From the NCBI GenBank assembly GCA_035391225.1, contig DAOPKN010000074.1, forward strand, positions 1-9,683: 9,683 nucleotides of DNA, read 5' to 3'. The DNA comes from DAOPKN01 sp035391225 (lineage in GTDB: Bacteria > Thermotogota > Thermotogae > MWEM01). Positions 6,702 through 9,683 of the stretch are shown here, one piece after another. Position 1 is the stretch's first letter. Each line of letters begins with the position of its first letter. Made by a program: the position numbers and the translations under genes. The notes beneath the pieces are model-generated. The model was not told the DNA's origin, searched no databases, and worked only from the letters and a program-made list of their open reading frames with translations.

Positions 6702-8039
6702 GTGTTTCCCAAGAATTTTGATTTTGGTGCATCGTTGTCCGGGTTCCAGTTCGAATCCGGCAGTGGAAAAGGATTTGAAGGGACCGATTGGTTTACCTGG
6801 GTGTCGAACCGAGAGAACGTGCAGAACGGCATCGTTTCCGGGGACGACCCACTGCAAGGCCCCGGATACTGGGAGGATTTTTCCCGGATCCACGACTTAG
6901 CCCAGTCCGCGGGGTTCACCATGTTGCGCATCGGTGTGGAATGGGCACGGCTGTTTCCCCGCATGCCATTGCCGGGGCAAGATATCCAGGCGTTTCTGGA
7001 TCGAGAAGCGGTGCAACGCTATCGGGCCATTCTGCGCGATTTGCACGCGCGAAACATCAAAACGATGGTGTGCCTCAACCACTTCACGCTGCCCTCGTGG
7101 CTGCACGACCCCGTTCGGGTGAACCGCGAACTGGATTTTTCCAAGGGAGGATGGGTGCATCCGGATTCCCCGACACTCTTCGCCGACTTCGCCCAATGCG
7201 TGGTGGAGCAACTTGACCCCGACGTGGAGTACTGGTCCACCTTGAACGAGCCTTTCGTGGTGGCGTCGCTGGGATATTCCCAACGTTCCGCCGGTTTTCC
7301 GCCTTCCATCATTCGCCCGGAAGCCTTCCGAACCGCCTGGCAAAACGAGGCCAAGGCCCATCGCCTTGCCTACGACCGCATGAAGAAGGTCACCACCAAA
7401 CCAGTGGGTATCATCTATGCTTTTTCCTGGGCGACTGGTGCACCAGAGGCCTGTAAGGCGCTTCTACAGCATGCAAACTGGGATTTCATGGACTCGCTGG
7501 AGGGGAAGTTCGACTGGATTGGGGTGAACTATTACTCGCGGGTCAAGGTGGAGGGAACCGCCGAGGATGTGCGCGTGTTGCCGGGTTTTGGGCAGGGGAG
7601 CGTGCCAAATAGTACCACCGCGGATGGACGCCCCACCAGCGATTTCGGTTGGGAGACCTACCCGGAGGGATTGTACCATTTGCTCGTCTCCCTCCACGAG
7701 CGTTATGCAAAACCCATCTGGGTGACGGAAAACGGGCTGGCGGATTACCAGGACGTGCTGCGCCCGTCGTACATCGTGGGGCACATGTATGCCGTGGAAC
7801 GCAGCATTGCAGATGGAGCGGATGTACGTGGATACTTGCACTGGTCCTTGTGCGATAATTACGAGTGGGCAGTGGGTTATCGTCAACGTTTCGGACTGGT
7901 GGACTTGGACGTGCCCAACAACGTGCTTACCCCTCGGGCCAGCTTTTTCCTCTTTGCCGATATCATCCGGAAGCGAGATCTCTCGGGAGTTTTGGGGTTG
8001 TTGCATCGCCCCTTCGATATCTGGTCAGACGAACAATAA
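6702..8039 (+). CDS. GH1 beta-glycosidase, archaeal LacS/CelB-like
   Basis: The product is 445 residues, a retaining glycoside hydrolase family 1 enzyme, probably hydrolysing imported beta-linked glucosides or galactosides in the cytoplasm; there is no signal peptide. Acid/base Glu183 lies in STLNEP and nucleophile Glu343 in VTENG. The family signature WSLCDNYEW, followed by RFGL, is near the C-terminus. ENVQNGIVSGDDPLQGPGYW (38-57), PTSDFGWE (about 311-318) and GADVRGYLHWSL (from 372) closely match what I recall of Sulfolobus LacS and Pyrococcus CelB rather than typical bacterial BglA. It is somewhat shorter than LacS (about 489). The start is GTG at 6702, behind AGGAGGAG (6688-6695); the in-frame ATG at 6627 lies inside the upstream ATPase gene, lacks its own Shine-Dalgarno and adds unrelated residues. 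It is translated with the transporter, so its substrate is probably the transported sugar. Confidence 0.93.
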   Translation: MFPKNFDFGASLSGFQFESGSGKGFEGTDWFTWVSNRENVQNGIVSGDDPLQGPGYWEDFSRIHDLAQSAGFTMLRIGVEWARLFPRMPLPGQDIQAFLDREAVQRYRAILRDLHARNIKTMVCLNHFTLPSWLHDPVRVNRELDFSKGGWVHPDSPTLFADFAQCVVEQLDPDVEYWSTLNEPFVVASLGYSQRSAGFPPSIIRPEAFRTAWQNEAKAHRLAYDRMKKVTTKPVGIIYAFSWATGAPEACKALLQHANWDFMDSLEGKFDWIGVNYYSRVKVEGTAEDVRVLPGFGQGSVPNSTTADGRPTSDFGWETYPEGLYHLLVSLHERYAKPIWVTENGLADYQDVLRPSYIVGHMYAVERSIADGADVRGYLHWSLCDNYEWAVGYRQRFGLVDLDVPNNVLTPRASFFLFADIIRKRDLSGVLGLLHRPFDIWSDEQ

Positions 8040-8055
8040 CCAGACGAATAATAAG
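8026..8055 (+). repeat. Tandem 15-bp repeat across the glycosidase stop codon
   Basis: CAGACGAACAATAAC (8026-8040) is followed directly by CAGACGAATAATAAG (8041-8055), identical at 13 of 15 positions. The first copy encodes the last codons and the TAA of the glycosidase; the second forms most of the 27-base gap before the regulator gene. It looks like a small slippage duplication. Confidence 0.6.
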
Positions 8056-8066
8056 AAGGTGTTGCC

Positions 8067-9071
8067 ATGATCACCATCAAAGATGTTGCCCGTGAAGCGG
8101 GGGTGTCCATTGCCACGGTATCCCGCGTGTTGAATTCACCGGAGAAAGTGTCGGAAATGACGCGAAAGAATGTTCTCAAGGTGGTACACAAGACGGGGTT
8201 CAAGCTTTCTCCCTCCCCGCGCAAGCAGGGATGGTTCAAAACCGTTGGCCTCATCGCCCCGAACCTGATGGGAAACTTCTACGGGGAAATTGCCATGGGG
8301 ATCGAAAAGGTGCTTTTTGATCACCGCTTTGACTTGTTGGTGGCCATGGCGCGCGATATCCAGAAGCGCGAGAAGCAGATCATCGAGGAGTATTTCCAAC
8401 GGAAAGTGGATGGGCTACTCGTGTGTACCATGCTCACGGAGGAACACATTCTGGACCGGCTCATCGACAGTGGCATCCCCGTGGTGGCGGTGGACCATCG
8501 CGTGGGGGATATCAAGGCCGATTCGGTGAACATCGATAACGTGTCTGCGGCTTTTTCCGTGGCCAAGTTCCTGTACGAGCGCGGTCATCGCAAGGTACTG
8601 TGTATCCCTGGGCAAGACTACGTGTATTCCTCCTTGGATCGCATCAAGGGCTTGCAGTTTTTTGCCCAGGCACACAAGGATATCACGTTTCATTTCACCC
8701 GTATCCGTGGATTCGAACCCCAGTACGGTTACGACGCCTTGCACGCGTACCTGAAACACAACCCCCTGGATTTTTCCGCGATTTTTGGGTTCAACGACCA
8801 CATCTGCATGGGGGTGTTCAGCGCACTGAAGGAGTTGGGTGTATCCGTTCCGGGGCAGGTTTCCGTGATGGGCTTCGATGATTCGGTGTTTGCTCCGTAT
8901 ACCGTACCGGGATTGACAACGGTGAGCCAACCCCGGGTGGAAATGGGACGGCTTGCAGCGGAACTTTTGCTGGAACGCCTCTCCCGAAAAGGGCCAAAGA
9001 TCTTCCGCAATGTCTTGCTGCCCACCCAAATCGTGGAGCGGGAGTCGGTGGGGTTTGTCGGGGGAAAGTGA
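8067..9071 (+). CDS. LacI-family transcriptional regulator
   Basis: The product is 334 residues. The N-terminal helix-turn-helix reads MITIKDVAREAGVSIATVSRVLN (quoted in part: TIKDVAREAG, then VSIATVSRVLN). A periplasmic-binding-protein-like sensor domain follows from about residue 60 (VGLIAPNLMGNFY), ending with the typical VMGFDDS and LTTVSQPR segments. The recognition-helix pair Ile15-Ala16 resembles CcpA (Met-Ala), which suits the cre-like palindrome at 1135-1150. The hinge is odd: LSPSPRKQG (47-55) has two prolines and lacks the Leu that normally wedges into the central CG step. AAGGTG (8056-8061) lies five bases before ATG. The gene is 27 bases after the glycosidase with no visible promoter, so it is probably transcribed with the operon and represses its own synthesis. 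The inducer is presumably the imported sugar or a product of it. Confidence 0.93.
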   Translation: MITIKDVAREAGVSIATVSRVLNSPEKVSEMTRKNVLKVVHKTGFKLSPSPRKQGWFKTVGLIAPNLMGNFYGEIAMGIEKVLFDHRFDLLVAMARDIQKREKQIIEEYFQRKVDGLLVCTMLTEEHILDRLIDSGIPVVAVDHRVGDIKADSVNIDNVSAAFSVAKFLYERGHRKVLCIPGQDYVYSSLDRIKGLQFFAQAHKDITFHFTRIRGFEPQYGYDALHAYLKHNPLDFSAIFGFNDHICMGVFSALKELGVSVPGQVSVMGFDDSVFAPYTVPGLTTVSQPRVEMGRLAAELLLERLSRKGPKIFRNVLLPTQIVERESVGFVGGK

Positions 9072-9092
9072 GCAACCTCCCGGCTGCAAATA

Positions 9093-9101
9093 TGCTATAA
9101 T
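9093..9101 (+). promoter_or_regulatory. Extended -10 promoter of the second binding-protein gene
   Basis: TGCTATAAT is a TGn extended -10 with a perfect TATAAT hexamer (9096-9101), 79 bases before the ATG at 9181. The bases 17 upstream (CAACCT) do not resemble TTGACA, which extended -10 promoters tolerate. Transcription should start near 9108, leaving a leader of about 73 bases. No terminator is seen after the regulator gene, so readthrough from the operon may add to expression. Confidence 0.7.
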
Positions 9102-9120
9102 GAAATCTTGGAACACATGT

Positions 9121-9163
9121 TTTGGGAATTTTTTTGTCGGTACATCCCTGTTTGGGAAATTTG
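9121..9163 (+). repeat. Direct repeat TTTGGGAA in the leader of the second binding-protein gene
   Basis: TTTGGGAA occurs at 9121-9128 and 9151-9158, exactly 30 bases apart, each followed by a T-rich stretch. Both copies lie downstream of the -10, in the presumed 5' leader. About three helical turns separate them, so they could be sites for a regulator. A chance AT-rich repeat is also possible. Confidence 0.35.
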
Positions 9164-9180
9164 TAGAAGGAGGAAAGAAC

Positions 9181-9683
9181 ATGAAAAAGGTTTTTCTGTT
9201 GCTTCTGGTTGCCCTTCTGTCTTTCACGGTGTTTGGAGCCAACGAAGTCGAGATTTTCAGCTGGTGGACCGGTGGTGGTGAAGAAGCGGGTCTTTTGGCC
9301 ATCATCGATTACTTCAACGAAATGTATCCTGGAGTGAACGTTATCAATGCCACCGTTGCTGGGGGTGCCGGAACCAACGCCAAGGCTGTTTTGAAAACCC
9401 GGATGCTGGGTGGCAACCCTCCGGATTCTTTCCAAGTTCATGCGGGTATGGAACTCACCGATACCTACGTGATCCCGGGAATGATGGAACCTCTCACACC
9501 TTACCTTGCAGAATGGGGTTACCTCGACAAGTTCCCGTCGGACATCATGGACATCTGTGCTTACGAGGGTGAAGTGTACTCCATCCCCGTGAACGTGCAC
9601 CGCGGTAACGTCGTGTTCTACAACATGGAAATTGCCAAGGAAATTGGGATGGAGAAAGCTCCCAAGACCTGGAACGAGTTCTT
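9181..9683 (+). CDS. Family 1 sugar-binding protein, glucose-type (3' end outside window)
   Basis: The first 167 residues of a secreted ABC sugar receptor (SBP_bac_1) are visible; the gene runs off the window. The signal peptide has MKK, a Leu-rich core and a likely cleavage VFG|A after residue 19, with no lipobox Cys. FSWWTGGGEEAG, then NATVAGGAGTNAKAVLKTRM, LGGNPPDSFQVHAGMEL, SIPVNVHRGNVVFYN and KTWNEF closely match what I recall of the Thermus thermophilus glucose/galactose-binding protein. Glucose or a similar monosaccharide is therefore the likely ligand, which would be the product of the upstream GH1 enzyme. AAGGAGG (9167-9173) lies seven bases before the ATG. Permease genes of the CUT1 type would be expected just downstream. 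Confidence 0.9.
   Translation, partial: MKKVFLLLLVALLSFTVFGANEVEIFSWWTGGGEEAGLLAIIDYFNEMYPGVNVINATVAGGAGTNAKAVLKTRMLGGNPPDSFQVHAGMELTDTYVIPGMMEPLTPYLAEWGYLDKFPSDIMDICAYEGEVYSIPVNVHRGNVVFYNMEIAKEIGMEKAPKTWNEF

Noticed and set aside
9111..9124. Palindrome around ACATGT as a second LacI operator
   Set aside because: The arms mismatch within one base of the ACATGT core and the centre is AT rather than CG, unlike the perfect palindrome at 1135-1150.
1..9683. CRISPR arrays, insertion sequences, tRNA or rRNA genes
   Set aside because: I saw no regularly spaced repeats, transposase motifs, terminal inverted repeats or conserved RNA sequences in the window.

Overview
The window reads as one bacterial carbohydrate-uptake locus with every recognised gene on the + strand. 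By eye the DNA is mid-50s % G+C. Shine-Dalgarno sites are strong (AGGAGG-type), gene packing is tight with 1-8 base junctions, and GTG starts are used. The two secreted binding proteins have ordinary signal peptides without a lipobox. The gene content (peptide-type ABC importer feeding a glycosidase, LacI regulator, glucose-type binding protein) resembles thermophilic sugar fermenters such as Thermotogota. That placement is an inference from protein style only; Atribacterota, Dictyoglomota or another thermophile group cannot be excluded.

Layout. 1-226: non-coding leader with G-rich repeats and a possible extended -10 promoter. 227-1066: PhnP-like metallo-beta-lactamase-fold hydrolase. 1067-1202: promoter region with TTGACA and a perfect 16-bp palindrome ATGAAAACGTTTTCAT that fits the LacI/CcpA operator (cre) consensus. 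1203-8039: a family 5 solute-binding protein, a strong hairpin (2908-2950), two DppB/DppC-type permeases, two Opp/Dpp-type ATPases and a GH1 beta-glycosidase. 8067-9071: LacI-family regulator. 9072-9180: a second promoter region (TGCTATAAT) with a direct repeat. 9181-end: family 1 solute-binding protein resembling the glucose/galactose-binding protein of Thermus, cut by the window edge.

How it likely works. The binding protein captures an oligosaccharide outside the membrane, probably beta-linked because of the GH1 partner. The two permeases and two ATPases import it and the cytoplasmic GH1 enzyme hydrolyses it. The LacI protein, encoded last in the same run, probably represses the promoter at 1130-1158 and so its own synthesis. 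The hairpin after the binding-protein gene would give more binding protein than membrane parts. The downstream glucose-type binding protein suggests a second importer for the monosaccharide product, with its own promoter. The role of the PhnP-like hydrolase is not evident.

Most notable points: the cre-like operator inside the promoter spacer, a GH1 enzyme of the type known from hyperthermophilic archaea (Sulfolobus LacS, Pyrococcus CelB), and an unusual proline-containing hinge in the LacI protein. I see no clearly new defence, mobile or RNA system.
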